NCBI GenBank assembly: GCA_041862635.1
Contig: JBGVTO010000055.1
Span: 1 to 34,177, forward strand
DNA from: NIOZ-UU13 sp041862635
Lineage (GTDB): Bacteria; Planctomycetota; Phycisphaerae; Sedimentisphaerales; Anaerobacaceae
Direction: 5' to 3'
DNA length: 34,177 nt
Shown: positions 15,654 to 23,592 of the stretch, piece after piece
How the letters are laid out: each line of letters starts with the position of its first letter
Numbering within the stretch: position 1 is the stretch's first letter
Translations under genes and position numbers: made by a program
The notes under the pieces: model-generated
The model's database searches: none
Seen by the model: the letters and a program-made list of their open reading frames with translations, nothing else
What the model was told of the DNA's origin: nothing

Positions 15654-16763
15654 ATGAGTCTTAACACAATTATCAAAGAGCCAGAGGTCAGGGCTCAGTT
15701 GAAGAAGATGATCCGCAGACCTGACTTTGGCAGCGGGCGAAAACTGTTGGCACCGCCGCTGACCAAACATTACAGCCTGACGGGCACAGCCTTCGACTAC
15801 ATATTCCGCTTTTATCTAAAGAGGGTGAATCCACTGGCCGTTGAGCGCAGCCACTGGGTATCTGAGACGGCAGCCTTGTATACGGATGCCTTGGTTCTGA
15901 ACGCTGCCAGCGGTCGCATTGAGATCATGCCGGAGCTGGCAACCAACCCGGATAAACATGAATTGGCAGTGAAAATGCAGAGTATAATCAATGAGGCAAA
16001 AGAAAACTATCAATTGTGTCTGAAATCGGGCAGAGTCACTGATCGGCTGTTGAGTTCAGCTATCGGGTTAGCCAAGCTGGACGTTATATATCGCACAGGC
16101 CGGCCCGACCTGGTGGACCTGGCAGATGTCGACAAGAGCGACAAGGACGATCTGCGGCAACTGGTGAGGGTGATCCCGGCCGGTGACTTTAAGGCGAGGG
16201 CGGTTTGCGTATTGAATCCGACTTTTGGCGAAGCCTCGCAGCTGGTGGGTGGTGCTGACGCGGATGTGATTATAGATGATACGCTGATTGAGATAAAAAC
16301 GGTTATGAAATGCCAGCTACAGTCGAAGTACCTGCATGAGCTGGTCGGGTACTATTGTCTGTATCGGATCGGCGGCGTTAATGGGGTGCCGACAGACAAA
16401 CCACTGCGAAAGCTTGGCATATACTTTTCGCGGCATGGTTATCTTTACACGGTGCCGATGACGGAGTGCTGGCGGGCCAGGGACTTCAAGGCTTTTCTGA
16501 AGTGGTTCGAGGACTTGATCCGGGCCAGGCATAGATCTGCTATATCATGGGTTCTTTCCGAACGGCATATTGGCATGAAAGGGAAACCTATGGACCCCAA
16601 AACTAAATTGCGAATATATAAGGCCGTTTCCGAGTTTCTCACAGCCATCGCCACTATCGCCGGCCGCGAGGGCCGTAAGATCATCGAAAGTGCTATTGAG
16701 GCCTGGCTCAAATCCAGAACACCGAAAACAAAGACCACCTTACCTCTCCGAGTGTCAGTATAA
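15654..16763 (+). CDS. PD-(D/E)xK nuclease superfamily protein
   Basis: The 369-residue protein carries a PD-(D/E)xK core: GGADADVIIDDTLIEIKTV, in which D204 and E213-x-K215 fit the catalytic pattern. A downstream QSKYLHELVGYY helix (Q223) matches the motif found in exonuclease-like members. A long helical N-terminal region (1-180) is of unknown function. AAAGGA precedes the ATG at 15654. The last eight residues and the stop come from the 72-bp repeat beginning at 16738, so the original C-terminus has been replaced or trimmed. The role may be DNA repair, phage-related or defence. It is alone on its strand apart from the tiny ORF at 15498. The superfamily call is firm; a specific function is not. 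Confidence 0.65.
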   Translation: MSLNTIIKEPEVRAQLKKMIRRPDFGSGRKLLAPPLTKHYSLTGTAFDYIFRFYLKRVNPLAVERSHWVSETAALYTDALVLNAASGRIEIMPELATNPDKHELAVKMQSIINEAKENYQLCLKSGRVTDRLLSSAIGLAKLDVIYRTGRPDLVDLADVDKSDKDDLRQLVRVIPAGDFKARAVCVLNPTFGEASQLVGGADADVIIDDTLIEIKTVMKCQLQSKYLHELVGYYCLYRIGGVNGVPTDKPLRKLGIYFSRHGYLYTVPMTECWRARDFKAFLKWFEDLIRARHRSAISWVLSERHIGMKGKPMDPKTKLRIYKAVSEFLTAIATIAGREGRKIIESAIEAWLKSRTPKTKTTLPLRVSV

Positions 16764-16890
16764 CACCCTTTTGCCCAAAGTCCATAAGTAATACCTTGGA
16801 TACGACTTACTAATTCCGGGTACACCATACTTAATTCCAGACGATGTCTGCGTCCCAAAGCTCCGCAGTAATTCAGCCCAGCCGCTGTCC
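16738..16890. repeat. Composite repeat: unit a1 (72 bp) plus unit b1 (85 bp)
   Basis: Unit a1 (16738-16809) matches 19411-19482 with about 4 mismatches in 72. Unit b1 (16806-16890) matches 17639-17723 with about 7 mismatches in 85. Only here are a and b joined. All copies have the same orientation. b contains a small stem CTGCG/CGCAG. Read on the minus strand the composite gives QGITYGLWAKGCYTDTR. The a unit supplies the stop of the gene at 15654. Confidence 0.9.
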
Positions 16891-16965
16891 TCTATCAAAA
16901 CCTATCATTAGCAAGCACAACTCATCGAAAAATGTTCCGTACACCTTTAATTCCCTGGGATACTT

Positions 16966-17631
16966 TTAATTCTTTGGTTCAGCATTTTTGCCAACATATA
17001 GCGGGCTTGCATACTTGTGTGATGCTAGCCAATGATTGTAACCGTCAATCTCAGGGCCACCGAGGTTAAGGGCAAGCTCGACACCAAACAGGACAACAAC
17101 TATGTAAAGTTCATTCCCTTTTGTGTACAGCAAGTCATATTCATGGAGCACTTCATAAGATTCTGTGCCATCATAGAAAACTGATTCTGCCAAATATATA
17201 GGCCTGTAAACAAATGGCCAGTCTGGACCACGATCAAAGCGGGTAAAGTCTCTAACAGCATCCAATTCAGGTTTGTCAATGATCTCTTCTTCACAGCCTG
17301 CTATTGATTTTGTACGAGATGCCAATGCCTCAAGGCCAATCTTGCCTAAGAGGCGGGCAGTAAGTCGATATTCAGGTAGTTCCATTTTATTTTCATTTGG
17401 TGGAACAGGAATTCTGCGTTTTTTGTTGGGTACATCCATTGTGCTGCGCAGTGATCTAAAAACGCTTGAGTCAAGCACGGGCTTTTCAACTTTAAGGGCG
17501 AAGTATTGATTGCATTTGTCACATACAATACCAGGTGGCAACGTGTGTGCTGTGTTTCCAAGGGATTCAGGAATGATGTGCTCGACAGATTTCGATTCCG
17601 CCGAAGTGTTTTTACAGAAGATACATCTCAT
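16966..17631 (-). CDS. HNH endonuclease family protein
   Basis: The true start is taken as ATG 17631 because the frame upstream is repeat sequence (b2). The 221 residues begin with a zinc-stabilised HNH core: C3-x2-C6, then SVEHIIPESLG with the catalytic E17-H18, and C37-x2-C40 followed by N41. Such cores cut or nick DNA. The remaining 170 residues, ending in a basic KYASPLYVGKNAEPKN, are not a recognised domain. The gene sits alone in a 748-bp segment between direct repeats b2 and b1, as in a captured gene cassette. No promoter is obvious. Family confidence is high, biological role unknown; defence or homing functions are equally possible. Confidence 0.8.
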   Translation of the reverse strand: MRCIFCKNTSAESKSVEHIIPESLGNTAHTLPPGIVCDKCNQYFALKVEKPVLDSSVFRSLRSTMDVPNKKRRIPVPPNENKMELPEYRLTARLLGKIGLEALASRTKSIAGCEEEIIDKPELDAVRDFTRFDRGPDWPFVYRPIYLAESVFYDGTESYEVLHEYDLLYTKGNELYIVVVLFGVELALNLGGPEIDGYNHWLASHKYASPLYVGKNAEPKN

Positions 17632-17638
17632 ATTAGTT

Positions 17639-17723
17639 CTTAGTAATTCCGGGGAAACCATACTTAATTCCAGCCGATGTCTGCGTCCCAAAGCTCCGCA
17701 GTAATTCAGGGCACCCGCTGTCC
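17639..17723. repeat. Repeat unit b2 (85 bp)
   Basis: Direct repeat of b1 (16806-16890), about 92% identical. It lies 8 bases upstream of the HNH start codon, between the HNH gene and the preceding minus-strand gene. Without a neighbouring a unit it differs from the composite copy. Confidence 0.9.
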
Positions 17724-17734
17724 CTAGTTTCTTA

Positions 17735-18079
17735 TCAACTACATGAACAGCTTCCCACTTTTGGAAGTTTATTTCTTACGTCTATTATCATTTTTACGTA
17801 TCGTGTAAAGTCGTGTCGCGGGAATGTGTGGAATAGATCATACAAATCACGGTACTTTTTATGTCCTTCCGGATAACCGGCATCCAATCCTTCTTCTCCA
17901 TCGCTAAAAATATAGAGATAATTTTTTATTCGCATTGCAAAACCCTTTTTTAAAATAACCGTATTTGCCATTAGCTGAATAACATCACCTTGACTTTGAT
18001 CTAAGCCAGAATCGCCATACATTGCCAAATACAACGCGACAACCTCATCTTCGATAAGCCACTTTATAGGTTTTGACAT
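17735..18079 (-). CDS. Hypothetical protein, 114 aa
   Basis: No family was recognised. The protein starts MSKPIKWLIEDEVVALYLAM, with two short basic and helical segments, and ends in a cysteine-serine tail (VGSCSCS) just 12 bases from repeat b2, so its C-terminus may be altered by the repeat insertion. The opening WLIEDEVVALYL resembles small accessory proteins next to HNH or restriction genes, but that is only an impression. It is 16 bases downstream of the small membrane protein gene and is probably co-transcribed with it. Confidence 0.5.
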   Translation of the reverse strand: MSKPIKWLIEDEVVALYLAMYGDSGLDQSQGDVIQLMANTVILKKGFAMRIKNYLYIFSDGEEGLDAGYPEGHKKYRDLYDLFHTFPRHDFTRYVKMIIDVRNKLPKVGSCSCS

Positions 18080-18095
18080 ATTGGATATTCCCTAA

Positions 18096-18347
18096 TTAAT
18101 TTTTTTCTGTGGAGTTTTTGTCGTCTGTTATCTCAATATCACGATTAGTGAGTGCACAAAATAGCACATGGCAAAAGCCCACCAGTCGAAAGAACAACCC
18201 AGCTATCGAAATGACCACGACTGAGACAGTGATTTTGGCCTCTCCGAAGATGAGATAGACAACGACATTGAGAATAGCAACACCAAGTATCCATATAAGC
18301 GTGCCTATTAAATTGCCTTTCATAATGCTTCGTGCTTTTACTTTCAT
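18096..18347 (-). CDS. Small two-helix membrane protein, 83 aa
   Basis: The protein has two predicted membrane helices: NLIGTLIWILGVAILNVVVYL (split here for length: helix 1 about residues 12-32) and SVVVISIAGLFFRLVGFCHVLF (helix 2 about 42-63), then an acidic tail (IEITDDKNSTEKN). The ATG at 18347 has no strong ribosome binding site. It lies between the 300-aa gene and the 114-aa gene on the minus strand, with an attC-like half-site 58 bases upstream. Small double-helix proteins are common in captured gene cassettes; function is unknown. Confidence 0.5.
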   Translation of the reverse strand: MKVKARSIMKGNLIGTLIWILGVAILNVVVYLIFGEAKITVSVVVISIAGLFFRLVGFCHVLFCALTNRDIEITDDKNSTEKN

Positions 18348-18410
18348 CGCTATCCATCCTTCTAATATACCAAGTGCTTCAGCATTAACAGGTACAGACC
18401 CTATTATAGA

Positions 18411-18453
18411 TGCGCCGCTTTTGGCAGTCCGAGTTGACGCGATTGTTATGCCT
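18411..18453. repeat. Integron attC-like half-site with GTTATGC core
   Basis: The plus strand reads GCCGCTTTTGGCAGTCCGAG then TTGACGCGATTGTTATGCC. This has the look of the right half of an attC site, including the core-like GTTATGC at 18445-18451 (consensus GTTRRRY). The inverse orientation GCATAAC opens 26 bases after the stop of the 300-aa gene, the usual position for an attC on a cassette. The second half of the palindrome was not found, so the site is degenerate or a coincidence. The first 12 bases of the core region recur inverted at 19374-19385. Confidence 0.4.
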
Positions 18454-18476
18454 TAACTTGTCGAGCATTCAGAATC

Positions 18477-19379
18477 CTAATTTGGGCCATATCGAAACAC
18501 CACAAAAAAACCAGTTGATTCATCGAACACCCCGAGATCCAGATGCCTAAAATACCAATTAAGCTTTTTAGTGCTATTAACCTCCAGCCCTGATCCCTCG
18601 TATAAGCTGCGAACAAATTCTAAGTCGTCAAGCTTGGAGTCTATTTCTCTTATGACACGAGCGTACTCTTGTGCGGCCATTACGGTGTTTAATGAATGGC
18701 CTGAAGTAGCAACCATGGAAGGGATAACGATACTTCCTGGCATTGCACCTCGTGTCGAACGTTCATCAAATATTGACCATAAAAACTCTCTATCTCTCGT
18801 CAATGATTCTGAATGATCTTCAGGTTGCTCAAAAACACTGTGATTTAATATTGCCAATACTGTAAAGGTGTCTTTCGATACCGCCGCAAACAACACATCA
18901 TCAGTTCTATCTGCGTGTGGCATACCCTCTCTCATCTCGCCAAGATGAAAATGATGATACCCCATTACGTTCAATAAAAAATCTTTATCATCCCAAGAAT
19001 CCGTATTGGAATCTGGATTATCAGCAGAAAGGGAAAAACCACGCTTTCTCGCCTGCAAAGATAAGAAAAGCGTCAAGTCATCCCCATTTTTTACTTTATT
19101 TAAGAAGGAGGCTATTTGCTCATTCAACAAATTCCATCTTGTGTCCTTCTTGGCAGAGTCTTCGATTACAACCTCCCTTTGCCGTTGCCCAACAAAGCGG
19201 ATTTGCCAATTGGTGTATATAACCAATAAATCAGTCAGGCTTTTTCCTTGAAGAGCATGCAATGATTCCCTGTTATTCGGGACACGCGGAATGGCCTTAA
19301 CAATTTCAGCACGAAACTTTTTTACTCTTTTGCTTTCCACTACATCAGTCATCTTTTTACATTCCCACTTGCGAGGCAT
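18477..19379 (-). CDS. Hypothetical protein, 300 aa, cassette-like gene
   Basis: The ATG at 19379 lies inside the core-like sequence GTTATGCC; a second candidate start is Met10 (MTDVVESKRVKKF). No family is recognised. Residues about 100-180 contain a striking conserved-looking block: a helical FLNKVKNGDDLTLFLSLQARKRGF, then YHHFHLGEM, then DDVLFAAVSKDTFTVLAILNH. The paired histidines and the aspartate resemble a metal or RNase-type centre, but this is speculation. The C-terminal part reads as mixed alpha/beta. The gene is bracketed by a 12-bp inverted repeat and an attC-like half-site, and is upstream of the small membrane protein gene. It may be a captured toxin or defence gene. Confidence 0.55.
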   Translation of the reverse strand: MPRKWECKKMTDVVESKRVKKFRAEIVKAIPRVPNNRESLHALQGKSLTDLLVIYTNWQIRFVGQRQREVVIEDSAKKDTRWNLLNEQIASFLNKVKNGDDLTLFLSLQARKRGFSLSADNPDSNTDSWDDKDFLLNVMGYHHFHLGEMREGMPHADRTDDVLFAAVSKDTFTVLAILNHSVFEQPEDHSESLTRDREFLWSIFDERSTRGAMPGSIVIPSMVATSGHSLNTVMAAQEYARVIREIDSKLDDLEFVRSLYEGSGLEVNSTKKLNWYFRHLDLGVFDESTGFFVVFRYGPN

Positions 19380-19385
19380 AACAAT
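19374..19385. repeat. 12-bp inverted-repeat partner at the 5' end of the 300-aa gene
   Basis: AGGCATAACAAT here is the exact reverse complement of ATTGTTATGCCT at 18442-18453. The gene lies between them with its start codon inside this copy. The core GTTATGC is present in both. Confidence 0.5.
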
Positions 19386-19410
19386 GTTTATATGGTTTCC
19401 GTATAAGACT

Positions 19411-19482
19411 CCTTACCTTTCCGAGTGTCAGTATAACACCCCTTTGCCCAAAGTCCATAAGTAATCCCTTGGAAACGACTTA
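19411..19482. repeat. Repeat unit a2 (72 bp)
   Basis: Direct repeat of a1 (16738-16809), about 94% identical, without a b unit beside it. It marks the right border of the cassette-like region; a transposase remnant starts 41 bases further on. Confidence 0.9.
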
Positions 19483-19523
19483 GGCCAGTTCTCCTTCTTA
19501 TTAGGCCTCTTATATGGTTTCCG

Positions 19524-19904
19524 CCAGGCGTTGGTCCGATTCGTGCTATTACACTATTTGCGTATCTGGATACTCCCTGGAGGTTCGGCGGTCCTAAGAA
19601 ACTATGGAAGTACTGTGGAATCGGCCTCAAACGCTTTGCCAGCGGCAGCGATAAGGAAGGTCATCCCAAGACAGGTAAATTGCGATTATTCCGTGGAGTC
19701 AACCGGAGGTTGAAAGATGCCATCATGGGTGCTGCCCTCAGTGCGATCTGTCAATCAAGTAATCCGTTTGCGGATCATTATGAAAGGATGGTGCGAAATG
19801 GCGTGAAACCAAGTAATGCCCGTCACACGGTGGCTCGCAAGATGTTATTGGTGATGTGGGGCATGTGGAAGACAAATTGCCGGTACGATGAAAGCCTGGT
19901 CTAA
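19524..19904 (+). mobile_element. IS110-family transposase remnant (C-terminal domain)
   Basis: An uninterrupted frame of 126 codons runs from PGVGPIRAITLFAYLDTPWRF to a stop at 19902. This is the C-terminal (Transposase_20) part of IS110-family enzymes: the helix-hairpin-helix PGVGPI, then KLWKYCGIGL, NRRLKDAIMGAALSAI and ARHTVARKMLLVMWGMWKT. The conserved serine near SNARH fits the family's nucleophile region. The N-terminal DEDD domain is absent and no start codon is close, so the element is dead. It begins 41 bases after repeat a2. IS110 ends and their bridge RNA cannot be located here because the left part is missing. Confidence 0.88.
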
Positions 19905-20541
19905 GGTGGTGAAGTGTGGTTAGAGTGATATTGGCAGATTCTTTCAGATAGCGACATGGTATGTATGGGCTATTTACTGGCCAGAGCCCCTTGCCACTCC
20001 CTGGGCGTCCTTGTTGACAGCCCCTGGTTCCGCATGGGCCTGGTTCAGCTTTTGCTACACCCAGATGATCTTCATGGGCTCCTGAAAGGGAAGCTCCGAA
20101 TAGGCGTGTGGTGACTTTTATGAGATTAGCGTTTGAGAAGAAAGCAGCCCTAATGAATTCGATGGGAGTTTTTCACCGCCTCACCTTCTTACGAAGGCGG
20201 TGAAAAACTGGGACAATGACGAATCACAGAGTTGTATATGAGTTTCCGGGAATGTGGATCATGAATGATTGCCAGAATTAATGGAAAAAGATCATTGTGC
20301 CCTCTGTGGTTATTTGAAAGCTACCAGACTGTAGGCGTGTCGGATTGGAGAGCGTCACCGCTTTTGACCGCCTTCATCATTCGATGGTCGGCTCGAGACG
20401 AACCGGAGGCTCTGCCTTAGCGGATCAACGCGGCAGAGCGAACGATGGGATGCCCTTCAAAGAAAAAGTTGGGTTGATGGGAAAAAATGTTTTGACTTTT
20501 CGCTCTTCATAGGCGGGAGTGGTCCTGGTTCGGCGCTCCCC
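19905..20541. other. No gene recognised downstream of the IS110 remnant
   Basis: This stretch probably includes the former right end of the IS element. Apart from the hairpin at 20168-20208, both strands show only short frames with no family resemblance. Confidence 0.45.
20168..20208. terminator. Perfect 14-bp hairpin with T/A flanks
   Basis: GTTTTTCACCGCCT pairs exactly with AGGCGGTGAAAAAC around a 13-base loop. The T5 and A5 runs inside the arms make it usable as a terminator in both directions. It may also be a relic of the IS element end. Confidence 0.55.
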
Positions 20542-20817
20542 TCAAATCAAACCCTCGAAGGTCGGCGATCGCAGATGTTCCATTTCCGTCAGCCCGAAGT
20601 AGCGAACTCTACACCGCCAACCCGGCAATCGGCATATAGAACCGGAAGGACAATTTACGGGCTCTTGCAGCTTTGGTGCTTTGGCCAATTCAGCCAGGAA
20701 ATCCTCCATCTGCTTTCTGTTAAGGCCGCTGCTGACCTTTCGCTTCGGCGTCCTTCTGACATCTGCCCGCATGCTTTGATCGTGTATTCGCGAAATACTG
20801 TGGTAGAATATCTCCAT
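20542..20817 (-). CDS. Hypothetical ORF, 91 aa
   Basis: The protein is basic near the middle (RRTPKRKVSSGLNRKQ) and has an amphipathic helix (MEDFLAELAKAPKLQ). There is no recognised domain and only a weak ribosome binding site. It is divergent from the hydrolase gene at 20897, sharing the intervening 79 bases. It is included because the helix segment looks coding, but confidence is low. Confidence 0.3.
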   Translation of the reverse strand: MEIFYHSISRIHDQSMRADVRRTPKRKVSSGLNRKQMEDFLAELAKAPKLQEPVNCPSGSICRLPGWRCRVRYFGLTEMEHLRSPTFEGLI

Positions 20818-20896
20818 GGAACGACTTGAACATAGGAGTTCCGCAGTGGTTACTCAATGTCTCACAAAATAATGCTATTGTATCTAGGAGATTGCA

Positions 20897-22630
20897 ATGT
20901 CTGAAAACGCCACCCCAGCCTGGCTTATTGCTTCTGCAGGTATTGAAGCGGTTCTAGTCATCGTGCTTGTGGTTTTCTACTACCCGAGGATATGGAGAAA
21001 GGACTTTCCAGCGTCCGGTCCTCAGCTAGAACAATCCATTGAGGGAAGGGTACTTTCACAATTCTATACGGTAGTCATGGGCTTTTTCGGTAGCTTCATT
21101 CTTTACCTCATTTGGGGAAGGCTTGTAGAGGGAGACTGGTGGCCCCTTGTTATATTGACTTTAGAAACTTTCTTACTGTTCGACAACTGGTATGGCGGTT
21201 ACCGAAGATACTCCAAACTACCTTATTACCCCAGCCACTTCATTCTAGATATTGCTCTGCTATTCATCTTTCTACTTATGGCATATGCTGCCATCATGAA
21301 AACTACCCTTGTAGTGGTTGCGATCTATCTTTATGCTCTGCATGGTCTGTTGTGGGACATCCACTACGCTGGCAAAATAGCAAGCAACACTTGGGAAAGG
21401 ACTGACCTTGAATCGTCGCTTCATTATGCATCGTTGCTTGCCCTGACTTTCGTTGGAATCCAATTCTATTTTGGTTGGACCAAAATGTCCTTGCTGGATT
21501 GGAAGGCGGTGGCATTTATCTTGGGCGGCTGGCTAACCTGCCGGATTTTTCTCATTTTTCACCAGAAGCAGAAAAGGGCTGCTTTCCTTCTCAAGAAGGA
21601 TAGGAACAAGCAATATGAACACGCCCTGTCTCAGAGGGTAGCGTCAAGTCTGTTGTGTAAATTTAGACAAGCGCGTATTCTTCCAGTTCTGGTTAAGGTA
21701 TTGCTAAGAAGACCTCCTTTTGGTAGAATCTTTACTAAGATGCGTACACAGTATGTTAGAGCCTGGTCTCGAGATAAGCTGGAGCTACATGGTCTCCTCT
21801 GTGAACCAGGGGAGAAACCCAAACGAACAGTCCTTCACGTACATGGGACCGCGGGTAACTTCTACGAGAACCGCTTCATTGACGTGATTGCTGAGCAACT
21901 TGTATCCAATAGCTTTAGCTTCTTGACCAGTGATAATAGAGGTCGCGACTATATATCAGATTTTCTTAAACTCACGGACGCCGGTCTCACTTCTGTGCGA
22001 ATTGGTTCAAGTTATGAAATCTTTGAAGAGTCAATCAATGACATCGGCGGATGGATTGACTTCTTAACCGAGCGTGACTACAAGGATATCGTGCTTGAGG
22101 GGCATAGTACAGGGGCACTAAAGGTAACGTTTTACCAGAGTCAGACGCAAGACAGCAGAGTCGCAGGAATAATCCTGATGTCGGCCTCAGATGACATCGG
22201 GCTTCGAAAGCGTTCGTTGGGGGGGAGGTTCGCGGAATCTCTTGAGGTAGCTCAGGATATGGTGAAACAGGGCAAGGGAAAGGAGTTCATGCCTGATTGG
22301 GCCTATGACTTTCCTATAAGTGCGCGGACTTATTTAGACCTGTTTGGCTCTCAGAGCAAGAGCGGTCTTTTCCAATTCAGCAGTCCTACGTTTGAATTCA
22401 CAGAACTGAAAAAAATACGCTGCCCAATACTCGCCTTCTATGGAACAGAAAAAGAAGCGACAGTGGGTAGTGTAGACGAGGCACTCACACTAATAAAGAA
22501 CAACGCCACATCAAGTGCGGCATGCGAAATAGCTAAAATTGTTGGGGCGCCGCATAACTATCGCGGGTACGAAAAACGGGCTGCGGGTCTAATAGTTGAT
22601 TGGTTATTAAGAACGCTCAAAAGCGCGTGA
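20897..22630 (+). CDS. Membrane-anchored alpha/beta hydrolase
   Basis: The 577-residue protein joins a multi-helix membrane part to a cytoplasmic or periplasmic alpha/beta hydrolase. Hydrophobic helices occur around residues 9-29, 58-75, 82-96, 114-133, 136-152, 178-193 and 203-221. After a basic linker the hydrolase begins: oxyanion segment HVHGTAGN (314-321), nucleophile elbow GHSTG (S404), a strand IILMSASDD, and a late histidine in GAPHNY (H553) that completes a plausible catalytic triad. The domain resembles the DUF1749-type esterase or lipase-like families. TAGGAG precedes the ATG by 9 bases. The fusion with seven helices is unusual. It has no co-directional partner. Substrate is unknown. 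Confidence 0.75.
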   Translation: MSENATPAWLIASAGIEAVLVIVLVVFYYPRIWRKDFPASGPQLEQSIEGRVLSQFYTVVMGFFGSFILYLIWGRLVEGDWWPLVILTLETFLLFDNWYGGYRRYSKLPYYPSHFILDIALLFIFLLMAYAAIMKTTLVVVAIYLYALHGLLWDIHYAGKIASNTWERTDLESSLHYASLLALTFVGIQFYFGWTKMSLLDWKAVAFILGGWLTCRIFLIFHQKQKRAAFLLKKDRNKQYEHALSQRVASSLLCKFRQARILPVLVKVLLRRPPFGRIFTKMRTQYVRAWSRDKLELHGLLCEPGEKPKRTVLHVHGTAGNFYENRFIDVIAEQLVSNSFSFLTSDNRGRDYISDFLKLTDAGLTSVRIGSSYEIFEESINDIGGWIDFLTERDYKDIVLEGHSTGALKVTFYQSQTQDSRVAGIILMSASDDIGLRKRSLGGRFAESLEVAQDMVKQGKGKEFMPDWAYDFPISARTYLDLFGSQSKSGLFQFSSPTFEFTELKKIRCPILAFYGTEKEATVGSVDEALTLIKNNATSSAACEIAKIVGAPHNYRGYEKRAAGLIVDWLLRTLKSA

Positions 22631-22758
22631 TAATAACGATTGTAGGTGGCCAGCATACCGAACAAGGTGAAAGGTTTGCGTTGTAAACTCGGTGGTCACT
22701 TTTACAGAGAAAAATTCTCTATCCGCGGCACAATTCTCGTTTTCCCTTCCCCCCTAAC

Positions 22759-23562
22759 TTAGCCTTCTGCTCTATAAACATCTATCCTGCTAACACCTGA
22801 GAAGATATAGAAAGGAAAGGGCTCAGAAATTACAGCATCTACCCCAAGTCTACAATATTCTTCAGCGAAGTTGGCGCCTGTCTCTGCGAAAATGACAAGC
22901 TTTTTGTTTCTCACTGCACATTGACGCATTATCTCGTCTAGCGTCTCAGTGGAAAGTGCCATGCCAGTCACAAGAGCTAGATCGCACTCCGCTATTCTCT
23001 GCCCGTTTGTATCACAGCTTTCAACCCTTACGTCGGATATTGTGGTACCCACCAAGCCCGGGTCGCGATCTGTTGCATATACTGTTGCTCCTCTAACCTT
23101 TAGTTCCCTGATGATATTCCCGACAACTCCTATGTTAACGATAGTTTTTCCTTTGAGACTAGAAGTTGACGCTAGTTGGAGAGCAACCTCGTCAACCACT
23201 ATTCTTGCCCTATGTTTGCTTTTTTCTAGAGCGGTGCCATCTAAGACGAAGCTTCTTGAAGGTCGTTTCGGAAACACAGAATAGACCGCGTCGAGAGTGG
23301 CTATCTCGATGCTGGAGTATGACGAGCGGATAAGTCTGGCGTCCTGTCCAAGAAGGTTTCTATCAAGGACAGGGTCCTCCTCTGTATAACAGCAACCCTG
23401 GTGGAGCGTTTGGGCAACAACAACGGTGTACTCAAACAATCTTTCCTGAGCGTTAGGTCTGAACAAAAGGTTGAGGCGCCATAGGCCACGTAAAACGAAG
23501 TTATCGTTACCGAGATTTGCACTTCGCTCTATTGCGATGGCCCTCAGCTCGTCGATTATCAC
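22759..23562 (-). CDS. DUF364-like putative heavy-metal chelation protein
   Basis: The 267-residue protein resembles the DUF364/Rossmann-like family suggested to bind metal. The family's C-terminal block is present: GVVGNIIRELKVRGATVYATD (strand-turn-helix with a Gly-rich loop), DLALVTGMALSTETLDEIMRQC, VIFAETGANFAEEY and the closing VISEPFPFYIFSGVSRIDVY. The N-terminal 110 residues are less typical. It is the third gene of a tight minus-strand operon, 30 bases after the GNAT gene. The name rests on recalled family features; whether it truly binds metal or a pathway intermediate is unknown. The pairing with an acetyltransferase hints at biosynthesis of a small molecule, but this is inference. 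Confidence 0.65.
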   Translation of the reverse strand: MIIDELRAIAIERSANLGNDNFVLRGLWRLNLLFRPNAQERLFEYTVVVAQTLHQGCCYTEEDPVLDRNLLGQDARLIRSSYSSIEIATLDAVYSVFPKRPSRSFVLDGTALEKSKHRARIVVDEVALQLASTSSLKGKTIVNIGVVGNIIRELKVRGATVYATDRDPGLVGTTISDVRVESCDTNGQRIAECDLALVTGMALSTETLDEIMRQCAVRNKKLVIFAETGANFAEEYCRLGVDAVISEPFPFYIFSGVSRIDVYRAEG

Positions 23563-23592
23563 GCTCCTTTTCCTCCGTAATCATTCGGTACT

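Noticed and set aside
16738..16890. Composite repeat as an integron attC site
   Set aside because: No GTTRRRY/RYYYAAC core pair is present, and only a short CTGCG/CGCAG stem is evident. The separate half-site at 18411 fits attC better.
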